Under the pieces are notes generated by a model, which was not told where the DNA came from, did no database searches, and worked only from the letters and a program-made list of their open reading frames with translations. A DNA stretch of 64,000 nucleotides from contig NC_082606.1 in the NCBI RefSeq assembly GCF_030936135.1, forward strand, positions 5,217,255-5,281,254. The letters run 5' to 3'. Below, one piece after another: positions 1-12,400 of this stretch; the stretch's first letter is position 1; every line of letters starts with the position of its first letter. This stretch comes from Gavia stellata (lineage: Eukaryota > Chordata > Aves > Gaviiformes > Gaviidae). A program made the position numbers and the translations under genes.

Positions 1-2716
1 TGGGAGGTCACATGGCTGCCAGAAAGCTTCCTGTATCAGTATCTTCACTTACTCTCCTTTTCTGGAAAGGTCAGCAGCAACTCGGAACAGGACTGACGAC
101 AAGTTCTGAGTCATTTTAAGACAACGTGCTTGATGAGAGATGCCTCATTATTACAGACTGCAGAAAATTACCTTCTAAATATTTTTCTCCAACTGAGACA
201 CCACCACCAACAAAAAGAACTAAGCCCACAGAACCTTAGAAAACAGCACCAAAAGCAATAGAAAATGCATTAAATTTTTACAATATATTAATTTATGCGT
301 AGCATTTCCTCTGTTAAATTTTATATTACCAAGTTGCAGCAAAACCAGCAAATAAGATATGGTATTTATTGTGAACTGACAAAAACACAGTATTACTTAT
401 CTTTAAAAAATTAATCTCACTAAAATGAGCACACAAACAAGAAAGAGACAGTACTCTACATACCATTAGGGAGTTAATGTAACAATAATCACATATTACT
501 AGCTGGAACTCAAAAGGGAAGCACTACATTTTACTATACTAGTAGGAATGCAAAATTCATTTTTAAAAAGAACAATTTTCATTTGCTTTAAATTAACAAG
601 AGCCTGCTGTTTGTTCATTGGAATGCTTTAAATTCAATGCACCTACCTTTTTCTCCACCTCCTTGTTAAAAATTCAATAGTTACCTATGCAAGTACTGTG
701 TAACTCACTATCTTAATTTTTTTAAAAAGCATAGCAAACCGAGACAGTCCCCTAGATATGGTATCGTCATCAATCTATCCAGTTCCCCCAAGTGTCCGGC
801 ACCTTCTTCCTGCCTACCAGCTGTAATAAATCAGTTGATTGCCCAGCAACTGGCTCTCCCTGGAAAGTGCTGGTTTGGGAGAAACACCTCTGAACAACAA
901 AGAAAAATTTGTTCTAATCACTGAACTTCTTCGTTGACAAGCAGCATGCCTAACAGGGTCCTGCAGCTGTAAACAGGCTCATTTTTGAAGTTGGAAAGTT
1001 ATATTAATACCTGAGCATATATTTTTAGTTTTAGCAATTTTATCTTTTTAAAGTTTTCTGAAGGGTGGTTCCCTACTGCCATATGCTTCTGGTTGACAAC
1101 TTTGCTTACCCTTGATACTCTGAAGATAACAGATGGACCCACAGAGTTAAACTTCTTGTCATGAATTTTTTTGCAGTAAAGACACGTTAGGGACAACAGA
1201 TTTTTCCTGCCCTCCTGCTTCCCTTGTAATCATGCTCCACATTATCCCACTGTAAAGTGTACTCCCTCTCAAATCAAAAGCATTACAGAGTAAAATAACT
1301 GGTTTTGCCAAAGGAAGCAGCAGCACTACCACACCTTGACTCCAGGAAACCGCAATCAGGGAAGAACTCAAGCAAGCAGCAGCGTTCCCAAATGAAAGCA
1401 CCAATGTTGCCAGACAAAGGACAACCATCTTTCCTCTAAAAAAAGGAACACCTTAAAATACATCTAGCATTTCAGGGCTCCCTGATCGGTCATTCCCGAA
1501 CAAGGCTTTCTCTCCGGTCCCCACAGCCAGAAGTCATGCTGCTGCTCTAAGTGGGGCCTACTTCCTACATTTAATGTACTTGGTTGCGTCTACTTTCATA
1601 CCGAGCATAACTAAACGCGTTACAGTTACAGCAAACAAAAACACGTACCAAAACTGACAGCAATCATCACAGGTTATCTGTGTAGAAGAGCGCGATGATC
1701 CATCAGAAAGCTAAATTTAAAATGCCTTGGGCACAGCACCTTTAAAGGGAAAGCCCCTGAACAAACAAGATCACGGAGGGACAGTACTGAAGGCAGGATA
1801 CGTTTCAAAGACGGCAACTTGCATTATGAAACCAGCGAGCAAAGTACTAAAAAAAGATGACCTCTACACTCCCACCGATCCACACTGCAGAGCAGGTGAG
1901 CGTTACTCCCAGACCCCCCCCAGACCGCCTTCACTGAGCGGCTCCTTCGACGGAAGGGGGTCCCAAGCGTCGCCTTCAGCCTCAGCAGTCCAATTAAAAC
2001 CACACTCTCCAAAGTCCTTTCAAAAACGTCTATTAAAACCAAAAAAGTAATCTCAGGCTGATTTAAAGAACAGACTGACCCTGCAACAGCCACCGGCTCC
2101 TCTCCTCTCCGCCCCGGTCCCCGCGGCCAGGCTTCCCCTGGGCAGAGCGAAGCACGCAGCTCCTCCGGCAGACAAAAGGAGCGAGGAGCCGCGATCTCGC
2201 ATTCCTCCGCGCCCGGCGAGGCTGGGGGCGCAGGCCCCCGGCGGAGACAAAGCCTGCGGCCCGCCCCGGGCCGGCCGCGCTCCCGCACCGGACGCAGCTG
2301 CGCAGGCAAGGCCGGGGCAGGAGCGGGGGCTGCCCCCCCCAGCCCCGCTGAGACATGTGGCGGCCGCTTCCCGGGTCCTCCGCGGGGAGCAGAAGGGGTG
2401 GAAGGCGCAGCGCCGCGGCATCCCCCCTCCTCGTCCCTCAGCCCCCCCGGAAAGGGGTGCCGCGGGGCGGCCCCCGGCGAGGTGGGGGACCGGGCGGCCT
2501 CCCTCCCTCCCCCGTGCCCCCAGGCCCTCCGCCGGCCGCGGGGCGCCCTCCCGCCGAGGGGCTGCGACGCCCCGCGAGGCCCGCGCCGGCCGTGGGGAAC
2601 AAAGGAGCGGGCGGCGGCAGCCAGAGGTGCCAGCCCGCCGCGGGAGGGCCACGGGCGGCCGGGCCACCTCAGGCCGGGAGGGCCGGCGCAGCCTAGGCCG
2701 CGCCGGGCGCACTCAC
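1..2716 (-). other. USP3: USP3 intron 1 (3' part beyond window)
   Basis: From the GTGAGT donor at 2711-2716 to the left edge I find no segment resembling USP3 exon 2, whose zinc-finger residues should be easy to see. This stretch is therefore intronic. The part near the exon is GC-rich CpG-island sequence; below about 1,900 it becomes AT-rich and shows no recognisable coding or repeat structure. Confidence 0.8.
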
Positions 2717-2807
2717 CGCTGCAGCACCAGGAGGAGGGCGAGCCCTGCGGGAACTTGGCCGAGTCGGGTGCGATGCAGACGCTGGAGCCGAGGTGCGGGC
2801 ACTCCAT
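2717..2807 (-). CDS. USP3: USP3 (ubiquitin carboxyl-terminal hydrolase 3), first coding exon
   Basis: This exon encodes 30 residues, beginning MECPHLGSSVCIAPDSAKF and ending WCCS, plus one base of a split codon. It is nearly identical to the start of vertebrate USP3, a nuclear deubiquitinase that removes ubiquitin from histones H2A and H2B. The cysteines and histidine here begin its N-terminal zinc-finger UBP domain; the catalytic USP domain is in later exons beyond the left edge. The start ATG sits in an ideal Kozak context (GCCGCCATGG). The exon ends at a GTGAGT donor (2711-2716) in phase 1, which fits the valine that opens the next USP3 exon. The gene is divergent from CA12, as in other amniotes. 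Identity is near certain; only this exon is in the window. Confidence 0.95.
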
Positions 2808-2850
2808 GGCGGCCGAGGCGGCGGGGCGCGGCGGGCGGCTCCTCGCGGCG

Positions 2851-2883
2851 CTACAGCAACGGCGCCCCGCGCACAACAGCCAT
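2851..2883 (-). promoter_or_regulatory. upstream ORF and YY1-like motif in USP3 leader
   Basis: In the presumed 5' leader, 44 bases before the USP3 start, an ATG opens a 10-codon frame (MAVVRGAPLL) that stops before the main start. The ATG lies in AAGATGGC, which matches the core of the YY1 site often found at housekeeping starts. It could act as a uORF, as a YY1 element over the transcription start, or both. If transcription begins downstream of it, the uORF role disappears. Confidence 0.4.
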
Positions 2884-3600
2884 CTTAGGGCCAACCTCGC
2901 GATCCGCGCGCCGGGCTTTGCGGGCAGCCGCCCTCCCGTCCGCGCCCAGCGGCTCCCTCACCCCGCCTCCCGCCGGGCTTTCCGAGGAGCCGGCTTCCCG
3001 TCCGCCGCTCCGCCCGCCGGGCTTTCCGCGCTGCCGCCGCCCCTTTCCGTCCGGGCGAGGCGGAGTGGCCCCGCGCCGCGCCTTGCGGGAGGCCGCCTCC
3101 TGCCCTCGCGCGCGGCGGGGAGGTCCGCGTGCCGTGCCGCGCCTCGCCTCGCCGCCCCCGGGCGCGGGCTGTGGTGCCGCGCGGGCCTCTCTGCCGGCGG
3201 GGCGCTCTGTTCCCCGCGGCCACCGCTGTAGGAGAGAGAGGCCCCGCGCTTGGCAGGGCCCGCGCGCAGCCACGGAGGTCGCTGCGGGGACGCGCAGGCA
3301 GGAAGCGGCTGCCCGGCGGAGGCCTGCGGGGAGCTGGCTGTCGGGCTGTACCCCGGCCTGGCGAAGGCCAGCGGGGCTGCGGAGCTCTGTCCCTGCCGCC
3401 TCCTCTTCCGAAACGTCTCACAGCTCTCTGCTGCGGGTTTCCGCGCCCAAGTGCAGCGTCAGGCCAAACTCCGTCCCGGTTACTCGGGCCGTGAATCGCA
3501 GACCCCCGCACCGGCTGGCGCGTCCCACCCCGCGGCGGGCAGCGCCGGCGGCCGTTCCCGTGCACCCCCTCGCGAAAGCACTGCAGCCTTGTGCGTGTGA

Positions 3601-6600
3601 GGGGAGAACACGTGAAATCTTCATGTGGTAAGGCCGACGCTGTATGCAAGCAATCTGCTCCCCAAGATGCACGGCCTATGGCGTATGCTCAGTGCCTGAG
3701 CTCTGTCTTAAAAAGCGCCGTGGTTCAACTTCGCCCTAGAGACAACAGGCAGCCGTACTGATCTTCCGTCCCTGCTGAGTATTTGCAAACACCTTCGCCT
3801 CACACGTCTCCTAAAGCGTTGCCTGGCCTCAAACTTAGCTTGTTACTGAATTTCCCACTCTATGACTGTAACTTTTAAGTTCAGTGGTAATAAAAGTACA
3901 GATGTTGTATTAGAGCTTTTCCAGGCAAGGCAGAGTACAACTTTATGGCTCAGCAGTTTGCACGCTTACGCTGGATCAATACAAATGTTCTATTAAAAAT
4001 ACTCAGTTCTTTTCAAATGTAGCAAATAAAGTCCACCACCATAATACCCGAAAAAGTGGGGTTTTTTTAAAAGTAAGGAACTGTGACTCGTCCTACATAT
4101 TAGGAGTTTCAGACCTTTTCTTTTACCAAATCTAATGTGAGAAATACAATTTTGCCACTGGTTTTGTCTGTCATGTGACCTGCATATAGACACGAAAAGC
4201 ATCTCTCTCAATGCATTTTACATGGCACAGCACTATTCCGTAGAAGATTATTTTACAAACTGACAGTTCTGTATGGATTTTCAGATGAGAGACTTTAAAT
4301 AAAAGGTATCTTGGTGGTCACAAATCTCCTTGGTAGAACACTGTTCTTTACCCCATTTGTTCTTTTTCACCCTGTTTACACAAAGGGGAAAAATTCAGAC
4401 CATGAAAGATCCCATTTTCCACAGCTTCAGAAACTACTTCGACTACGCTCGGTGGAGTTAGTTAGTATTTCTAGCTATGTAGTTAGAAGCAGAATTAGTT
4501 CCTAGATACCAAACTGTGAATTAAATGGCTGCAAATGTTATTTAGACACAAAACCATGGAGCTTCCTCACACATCCCCTGTCCTTCAAAATTGTCACATT
4601 TGATCAATCAGGTAAGTAACATTCCCAACACGTATTTTACAGGTTCTACAGGAAGCATGTATTGGTATAGTTTTCTAACAAATATTGTATAAGTAGAGCA
4701 AAAAGGAATTGGGAGAACAGATTTTAAAAATTGTTTCATACAACACAACTTTGATATACACCTAAGAATTACGTGTACAAGTTTAAGAAGCAAAAAGGTG
4801 GTCGTGTTAGCATGTTTATGTATTAGCCAATGTATAATGAAGACATACATTAAATTAAAGCAGCAGTTTGACTGCAGTTGCTTTCTAACTAATGCATACA
4901 TTTAATTCTGTCACGCCCCACCCACCCTTACACACAAACAATGAGAAAGAAACCTCAACTGAATCTGCCCTTCTCGTTTTCCCCTCCCTAGCTGCGTCAC
5001 TTGGCCTTCTCTCACTAGTAATTTGCAACCAGAGTTTAACCAAAACAGTCAGTTCTTATCTCACTGTGTGGATTATGTTAGCAGTATATTTAGTCTTTCA
5101 GAAGTAAAGAACTGGTTAACAAGGATTAAATACAGTAAAATAAACATGTTTAAATACTTTTAATTATCTACTTTCATTTTAGCACTCCCATTCACAACTT
5201 TACAGTTGATATAATATACCTGGAGAGGAGAACCACTTCCTTTCCTAAGTAAACAAAAGCAGGCTCTGTCTCGAAAGAACAGTATGGCCTTGCACAGTCA
5301 TTGGAGTTGAACCCCTGCCAGTATAAACTATTACATCTCTACTAAAGGCAATGCATTTAAATCAGTACAGCTACGATACCTTCTACTAGAACAGTTTTTA
5401 TAAGCATAGCCATGTTGGAAGAGTATCTTCTGGCAAGATACTCACAGATCCAAGTATGAGGTAAGAGTCAATACCAGATGGCTATCTCGTTTCCCCAAGC
5501 CCTTCACGGATTTAACGGAGTAACAGTCTGAATGGGGTAGCATAGGAATGAGTGTTACTATTTCGGGCGGCGGAGGGGGGGTGTGGAGGGCTAGTAGTAT
5601 CTTTAGGAGAAGATGAAGTTGAAAAGGCATGATCCATTGCAGCAAAACTGTAATGAACACAGCGGACTATGGAAGAAACACATCCTCAACAATGTCTAGA
5701 GATGTAAGGCCTATGTACTGCTTTCTCTTGGAGTTCCTCTTTTTAGTCCCAGAGGCTGCAAACTTGCAGAGTTCGCAAAGAAAAAAACCCATGACTTTGG
5801 TTTAATTTAAGAGGCCTCTGACCATCGTCTATTACCTTTATTTTAAGATGCAACTATTCAACTTGCAATATTACGCACAAAGAAAAATGTCCTTTCTCCC
5901 TTGCTGTGGAGTTAGTTATTAAGATCCTCATAACAAAAGAACAAAAGGTGCTTGGAATTGCAAGGAGGTTGGGAGAGACTGCGTAACTCTGCTAAGCACA
6001 GCACTTCCTAGAATGACAGACACCAGTTATAACTTCTCTGGGCAGCATTTAGCTGTGAAAAACTACTAAATAAAAAGGTGTCAGCTTACCAAGATAGGCC
6101 CTTCATCTTCCATGCCTGATGTTTCATGTTCAGGAGCCAAAAACATCCACACTGTGATACCTTGTTCCTTTGCAAGATAATAATGGAGTTTTACTCCTCC
6201 TTTCACTTGTGGGTTGACAGCCATTCAGTGAAACTCTTTGAACAGTGTAATTTTGCCCAAATTATTGCATGTTTCTTTGTTTTAGAATGTGCATGTTGCC
6301 ATGCACACAGTAAATGTGGTAGCCTTATATCTGCTTGCCAAGATAAATACTTAAGTAAGGCTGATTCAATCTGTTAGGGAGTCATGATACATAGCAGTTA
6401 CCACATATGTGAGGATGCATAAGGACAATTTAGAAGAGCAATAAGTATACTTGTAATGCAGCCTCTGCCTACTAAAAAATAATTGATCAATAATGCAACT
6501 CTTTGAGCACTCAGATCTCAAAAGCGCCACTACAACAAGGGTACTTTTAAGTGGCTTGCAGTGAGGCATACGTGTTGAATGCAGAGGAAAAGCGGAGTAG

Positions 6601-7950
6601 CAGCTCTGGGTGTAATTTTCCTTTTCAGTTTGCTCTTTCAGTAAGATTTCTTGAGTACAAATCACTTGATTTGGAACTGGAGTCCCATCTCTTGTTCCCA
6701 TCCTTCCTCAGATCAGAGTAATTTAGATGATAGCTAAGATAAATCCTACAGGCATGCTCATAATGGGTGCAATCAGTGCAGAACAGGAGCCTGTGAATTA
6801 GCATTATAAATTAGAAATTTCTATTTAATACAGCACATCATCATCTCTACTACAACAGAGATATTCCACACAACATCCTCTTGTGGGATATATGTAGTCA
6901 TCCATCTATGCTATAGGGTCCATCTGAGAGCATCTAAGCTTAGAATTTGGCCCTGAATTGGTATCTAAATTGATATACTAACAATTTACAGTGGGGAAGT
7001 TTGCCTGGAGGGTTCTTTAGTTCTGCTGTATTTCTCAGAAGTAAAATCTGTGGTCTTAAATACTTGAAAACATTAACTTGCCTCCCTTGTGTATGTATTA
7101 CGATATGGTCTAATAATGCAGTAGCAGAATTTTCCATGTGATCTTGGCTTCCTTCAAAATCACTAGATGAACATCCGTCAATGGATCAAGTGAGCAGATT
7201 GTTGCCTTGGATGACTCCCTCATTAGCTGTAGAAATTGGAGAGCCTGGAAGGGACGATGCTGGAGAAGTGGAATGAATGTTAACCTGAAGAACTAGAATC
7301 TAGTTCAGTCTTTGCCAGACAATTCTTGCATGCCACCTGGCAAGTTATTTAAACCCATTTTTTTGCTAAGTAGACCTGTTTGCTTAAGTTAGAAGTCTAA
7401 CCTCCTTCTCAACTACAGCTGAGGAAAAGAGGCCGGCTCTGTTCAGAGCACACATGTTGGATTCTTCTATCTATGGCTAAACATCCATCCTCAATTTCTA
7501 GATTAAATGCATAAAGATAGAAAGAGTATCATCTCCCACGGCATGTTTCTTCTTTTCTAAGAAGTGGTAAACTCAGAATGTGTGGAATGAGATTGGCAGA
7601 TGCCTTGAACACTCAACAGAAAAGGCTATTAGCGAACCTTTTGCTCTGAACACATAAAGCAGTAAACACTCTGAAAACACTACCTGCCAGTCCAGACATA
7701 GTAGAAACCTGATAGACTGGGCTTTCACCTCTTATTTCCCAAAGGTATAAAAGTGAAACAGTCAGATATGATGGTGACAGCAATGGAAACTACACAGAAA
7801 CCCACCACAAGGAAATGAATTCTTTACTCAGTGTGGATGCAACTCTGAGGCAGACAACTGGCATGGAAAATATCAACAGAAAGCATCAGAATATAGGTAA
7901 GTTCTAATACAGGGTCTCAGCTTAACAAAACCTCTACTAGAGGCTGGCCT
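3601..7950. other. intergenic DNA, no gene recognised
   Basis: AT-rich sequence with only short open frames (the longest is about 110 codons) and no protein family I recognise. On the minus strand around 7,090-7,270 there is a Ser/Thr-rich open frame interrupted by a TGA. It could be a further eroded exon of the Kunitz-like locus just downstream, but I have no homology for it. Confidence 0.5.
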
Positions 7951-8043
7951 AACAGCTCTGTGAGTTATATGCCGTCTCTGCAGCGGACAGAAGCTTAGCT
8001 GCATGCATCTGTGTATGAAAGTATGCTACAGTACATTAAATAC

Positions 8044-8226
8044 CACAAGCATGCTTCTGGCAGCATGTTGTCTCATTAACAAATCTATTTCTATTTCCTG
8101 CGCATCCTCTGAAAGTAAAGGTCAAACACTTTTTCAGTGTTTGATCATAACAACACAAGCAACTCCCTTTAGAAGGTTCAAGATTCTTCTCTAAAAGGCA
8201 AGATGCCCAAGATGAAGGACAGAAAT
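8044..8226 (-). pseudogene. Kunitz/BPTI-like exon (diverged or relic), phase 1-1
   Basis: A 183-base segment is flanked by an AG acceptor (gttttag) and a weak GT donor (GTATTT), both in phase 1, the symmetric phase typical of Kunitz exons. It opens with Asp-Phe-Cys, as bovine trypsin inhibitor does. Its C-terminal half keeps canonical spacing: KC-LTFTFRG-C (seven residues between cysteines), then AGNRNRF...TTC (twelve between), including the family GNxNxF core. The N-terminal half is abnormal: the second cysteine is displaced, the Arg/Lys P1 loop is unclear, extra cysteines occur, and the last spacing is five instead of three. Kunitz domains are secreted serine-protease inhibitors. No signal-peptide exon or partner exon could be assembled, so this may be a decayed gene or a rapidly evolving lineage-specific one. 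No Kunitz gene is expected between USP3 and CA12 in mammals. Confidence 0.5.
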
Positions 8227-8663
8227 CTAAAACTAGGCAAATGCCCAGAGCAAGCATCTGTGACAGTATTTGAAACACAAAATTAAAGCGTGTAAATAGG
8301 CATGACTCCCTTCAAAGCATGTCCGCGACACTTCTGTACACATACCTCGAGGGGGCGGTGTGACACAAAGTATTGTGCAAAGGTACCAGGTAGTGCCAGA
8401 GGACAGACGTGGTCTTCATTCCTCCCTGCTTACACCCTCACTGTAAGAAATTACCTGAACTTCTACTTCCATAGGATTAACGGTTCCCTCCAGTGCTAGG
8501 GAGGGATCCCTCATTTCTTAATAAGTTGCTTCTTGTGGAAGTATGTATCTGAGGTCTATGGAGAGCAGCTGTGTTCCCTAAAACACACAGAAAATAAGGA
8601 AACTGCCCAAAGAAATTGCATGCTATCGATAGGATCCATGTGGGCTGGATTGTGTACAAACAT

Positions 8664-8741
8664 GCACACACACATACGTGCGGGATTCTTTTTCCTTGTA
8701 TTATTTCCCTCTGTGTGTGTGTGTATGTACATACATACATG
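8664..8741. repeat. CA/TG and TACA microsatellites
   Basis: There is a short (CA)n tract at 8664-8673 and a (TG)n tract followed by TACA-type repeats at 8711-8741. These simple repeats explain the Cys/His/Thr-rich open frames seen across them on both strands. Confidence 0.75.
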
Positions 8742-8899
8742 TTTCTCTAAAGGATGTCCTTTCACACCATCAGAACTATGGGTCAGATTGCGCAGGTGGT
8801 ATACACTGGAGTTGTTCTATTAACTTGAGTTCAGACTAGCTGAGAAGCTGCCTTTGTGTGTTTCTTTCAAATGAAACCAACAGGTTGTTTCACTCTCCT

Positions 8900-9176
8900 T
8901 TAAGCCCATGAGTCAGAGTGGGCCAAAGGCACAATTTGTTAATGTGCTACTGTCAGAAAGAAACACGACCTTTTCCACGGTTTGTTTGCCCAAAGAGATC
9001 GAGCATTTTCTGGGCCTTGACAACAACTTGGTATTCCATGAAGTCTGTTGTAACAGATGTGATTTTCCCATTGCTGAGCACGCCTGCAAAATCCAGTTCC
9101 TAGAAGTGGACATTTTGGAAGGTGTACTTTGAGGTGACACAGTCCTCTAGACTGCATACTCCTCTGCAGGAACCAA
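8900..9176 (-). pseudogene. netrin-module (NTR)-like fragment with in-frame stop and frameshift
   Basis: Downstream of a good acceptor (ggttcctgcag, ending about 9177) one frame reads Cys-Ser-Leu-Glu-Asp-Cys, continues to a TAG, then resumes in the same frame as ELDFAGVLSNGKITSV, MEYQVVVKAQKML and GKGRVSF before a stop. This resembles the first strands of an NTR domain: Cys, then DF(V/A)xxGxV, then a YxVxVxxxL strand. A shift to another frame gives a Cys-Xaa-Xaa-Gly-Pro-Leu segment where NTR domains have their next cysteine. The resemblance is by eye only. The TAG and frame change argue for a relic. It lies 0.7 kb upstream of the Kunitz-like exon on the same strand, so both may belong to one dead secreted-protein gene. 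Confidence 0.27.
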
Positions 9177-9409
9177 ACAATACCTTAGTATTAAAAGCTC
9201 TCCAAAATAATCTTGTCCCTTGCAACACAGTGTTAAGAATGCTAAGTGGGAATGCAAGAAGTGGGAAATCTGCTGTAGCTTGATCTCCCAGATGAGCAGG
9301 TTGAAATCCTGAGGACGTGGCTCTAGTTCACTGTATTCTGAGAGCTGTAGCTGGGGAAAAGAGAGCAGTAGTAGAAGGAAGAAAGTAGTGCAACAGACAA
9401 GCAAAAAGC

Positions 9410-12400
9410 TGTAGTCTTTTTACCAGAATTCCCATTTTCGACAAAAAGAACACATATTCTTATGACCTACTAGGGCTTTGATTTCTGAGAGCCTATGCTA
9501 ATTTTACATCACTTTTCCAAGGAGTCCAGAAGCATCTTATTGAACCAAGGCAACGCTTTAACTCTGATCCAAACTTTGCCTTGTCTGCACTATCCCAGTT
9601 TGGTCACAATGCAAGGTAAAAATAAAGGTGAATGTGACTATTCTGTGTGGTGGTTTTTTTGAACAAACCAAGGGACACGTGAAAAATAAATGACACAAAT
9701 AAACTGAACATTTTTTAAATTCTCCACATTGTTTTCTTAAGGTGTTATTTGTACAGACAAAGGGTTATTTTTAATTCCTGCTTTAAACAAATGCCTGAAA
9801 ATTCTCGTATGTCTGGCAGCTTTCAACACCAGCTTCATCAATTGTTATACTGTCCTCCAGAGTCTGTTCAATAATGCAAGTGCATCAGGGTGACATCCAG
9901 CAGTATTATTTCATGTCACTGCCATTTAGCTTTTACTGTAATCAGTTATGTAAATTTTATATTATATTATTTCCACATGCAGTCTTAAAAATATAATAAT
10001 GATTCTGTACTTGTGCTTAAGCTACTTTTAAGATCAGCAAGCCTTATTTCATCCTATCTTAATCAAAATAGAATATTTTATAGCCAACATAACTAATTTA
10101 TCTTCATCACAACTGAAAAAGGCTTAATCACTAATTTTTGGCAAACAAGAGAACTACAGGTATATTTTAAAAAAAATAATAGGCAGCTCAGTTTACTGTG
10201 TCAGAGCACAGAGAAGAACTCCCAAGCATCCGGTTGAAAGAAAACCTAGTACTACCTATTTGCCTGGAAAATGTGATAGCTTGGACCAGCCTATCTGTGT
10301 ACCTGTTCAATCAAGGAAGGGGAAACTTTTCAAAAGCACTGGAGTAATTCCAGAACCTAAAACTCACAAGTACTATTTGTTATGTCACATGGGGCAAAAC
10401 CATGGACCTTTCTAAGCCACAAACTGCACGTTTAAATGACATGCAGGTTATCAGTTTCACCGCTATGATTAGCTTGTTAACAAATCTAAGGAAAATAGAC
10501 AATAATCCAGTCACAAAAATTAAAAGCAGAATTACCCTGATGATAACATGGGAGGACTGGGAAGGGAATGAGATGGTACAGAATTATACTATTTCAGATA
10601 AAACTTGGGAATCAGAATGTGAAATCTATTTGTCTGTGAAAAGAACATATAAAGAAAATTTTGTAAAAGAAGTGTTTACATTTATTTCTAAAGTCCCATT
10701 CCAAACACTTAAAAATGGTATGATGGGAAAGTCTCAGGATGAACCAGGTGAACTAATATGACTTTTTTCACCTCTAACGTCTGTTATTTTCATGTAGAAT
10801 ATTACTACAGTAAAAGTATCATACATATCTGTGAACTGTAACTGTACACAAACTGTATCACTTTTCCCTCTACATGAAACAAGATTGTTGATAGCCAAAA
10901 TACTCTACAAGCTATTTTTGCTTCTCTGTTTGTGGTAAGCTACAAAGGCATCCCACCTGTCTCTCTGCTGCACGTACTTGCTTCTAGTTTTGTACAAAGA
11001 ATTTTGTACTGTACTGCACACATATTAGATCTTGGTTCGACTTCACTGAACACAAAGAACTGTCAATATTAACACAAAAGGTGCCAATGTCTCGGAGCAT
11101 TTTGATTCTGAAATGTTTTGACTCCAAAGTGCAGTATCCCTGGGAAAAACTTGCCATTGTACACAAAGGCAGTATATACACTTCACTGATAACTGAGTTG
11201 AATGAGACTTGTGTCATCTCACAAATGGCAGCATTTTATCCTGTTTGGAGATCAGGTCATTACCAGGGAAATAGGAATTTTCTTGCCATGTCACTAGGAT
11301 TCTATTATTTATTATTATGTTATTCTTCAGGCTCAGTTATTCACAATGTTGAGTAGCAATCTGAATTGTGAAAAAGGAGACCATTGGTTCAGATTTCCTT
11401 TCCTTGCTCCCTTTGCTTAACATCTGCTAATTCAAGGACTGAACAAGGCCTTCTGAAAATTTTCTGCTCTAGCTGGAACTTGAAACTGAGACAGTAAAAT
11501 ACAGTGAGAGGGAGATATTCAGCTTATTCTGAAATAAGAAGCCACTGGGACGCCTATGAGCAGTACTAGGTCTTTCAAAGCAGTCTTGCTAAGCTCCAAA
11601 CACCAAACCAATTCACTCATTACAGCAAAAGGTGAATATGCCAACAGCTATTCAGCGCCGTAATCAAAGAGCTTCTATGAACTGCTGACACAGAGATGTA
11701 GCTGAGTTTTCTGGGATTTTGACTTGCTTCACACTAAAGGTCAACACTCAAATATATTTTTAATCATTTAAATGCATGGCATTTTGTAGATGGGGAGGAT
11801 CAGGAAGTTAGTATGTCGCATGATACATGCACATTCAAGAAAACTATCTGAAGACCTTTTATAGAATTTTAAATCTGCAATGCCTGTTATTTCTTTCACT
11901 CAGAGCCTTGTACAATTAGACTCAATATAACTAAGGCAACTATTTAAAAACATCTACAGGTCTACATTGCTACTTCTCTACCTGCTAGACTCTAGAATTT
12001 ACCCAGGCTGATTTCTGTAATGCCTGTGTGGCCAGGAACTTATGGTGGACCATGAAAATGATTTATTGGCACTCCCTCAGGAAGTGCTTAGTAACTCATC
12101 CACACTCACATAATGCAACCATCCCCAATTCGCTGTGACACTGTACCACGTTAACATGCATTTCTGTATGTTCTGAGATCTGTGTGTCTAAAAGAATCTA
12201 AGGTGACACATAACTGCAGTAAAACCTTTCATTACTATGATTCCCTTTTGTTAAAAGTACGCTTTAATAGCAGGGACCAGAATAGATGTTCCAGTCAGTA
12301 AATGAGTAAGTTTGGTAAGACCTGCTGCTTTTTGTGGTCCCTCCTTGCCCCATCACTAGTCACTTAAAGATAGTTAAGCAGCAGCTGCATAACTACATTC

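Larger units (their letters stand above)
2050..3600. promoter_or_regulatory. CpG island / USP3 promoter
   Basis: About 1.5 kb of very GC-rich, CpG-dense sequence surrounds the USP3 start codon, with abrupt AT-rich flanks. It has no TATA box near the expected start and several GC-box-like runs, as is typical of a housekeeping promoter. Long open frames on both strands here are a by-product of base composition (few stop codons) and are not called as genes. Whether a divergent transcript also starts here cannot be judged from sequence. Confidence 0.85.

Noticed and set aside
1824-3649. Many long open frames on both strands (up to 424 codons) around the USP3 start
   Set aside because: They are Arg/Pro/Gly/Ala-rich products of GC-rich CpG-island sequence. 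Only the 30-codon USP3 exon has homology.
8477-8823. His/Cys/Thr-rich ORFs on both strands
   Set aside because: They are translations of CA/TG and TACA microsatellites.
9147-9404. Minus-strand frame beginning with a leucine-rich, signal-peptide-like stretch
   Set aside because: The apparent start codon is TTG, and the leucine run is translated polypyrimidine sequence ending in CAG, more likely a splice acceptor.
10402-10761. 119-codon plus-strand ORF
   Set aside because: No domain or splice context that I can identify.
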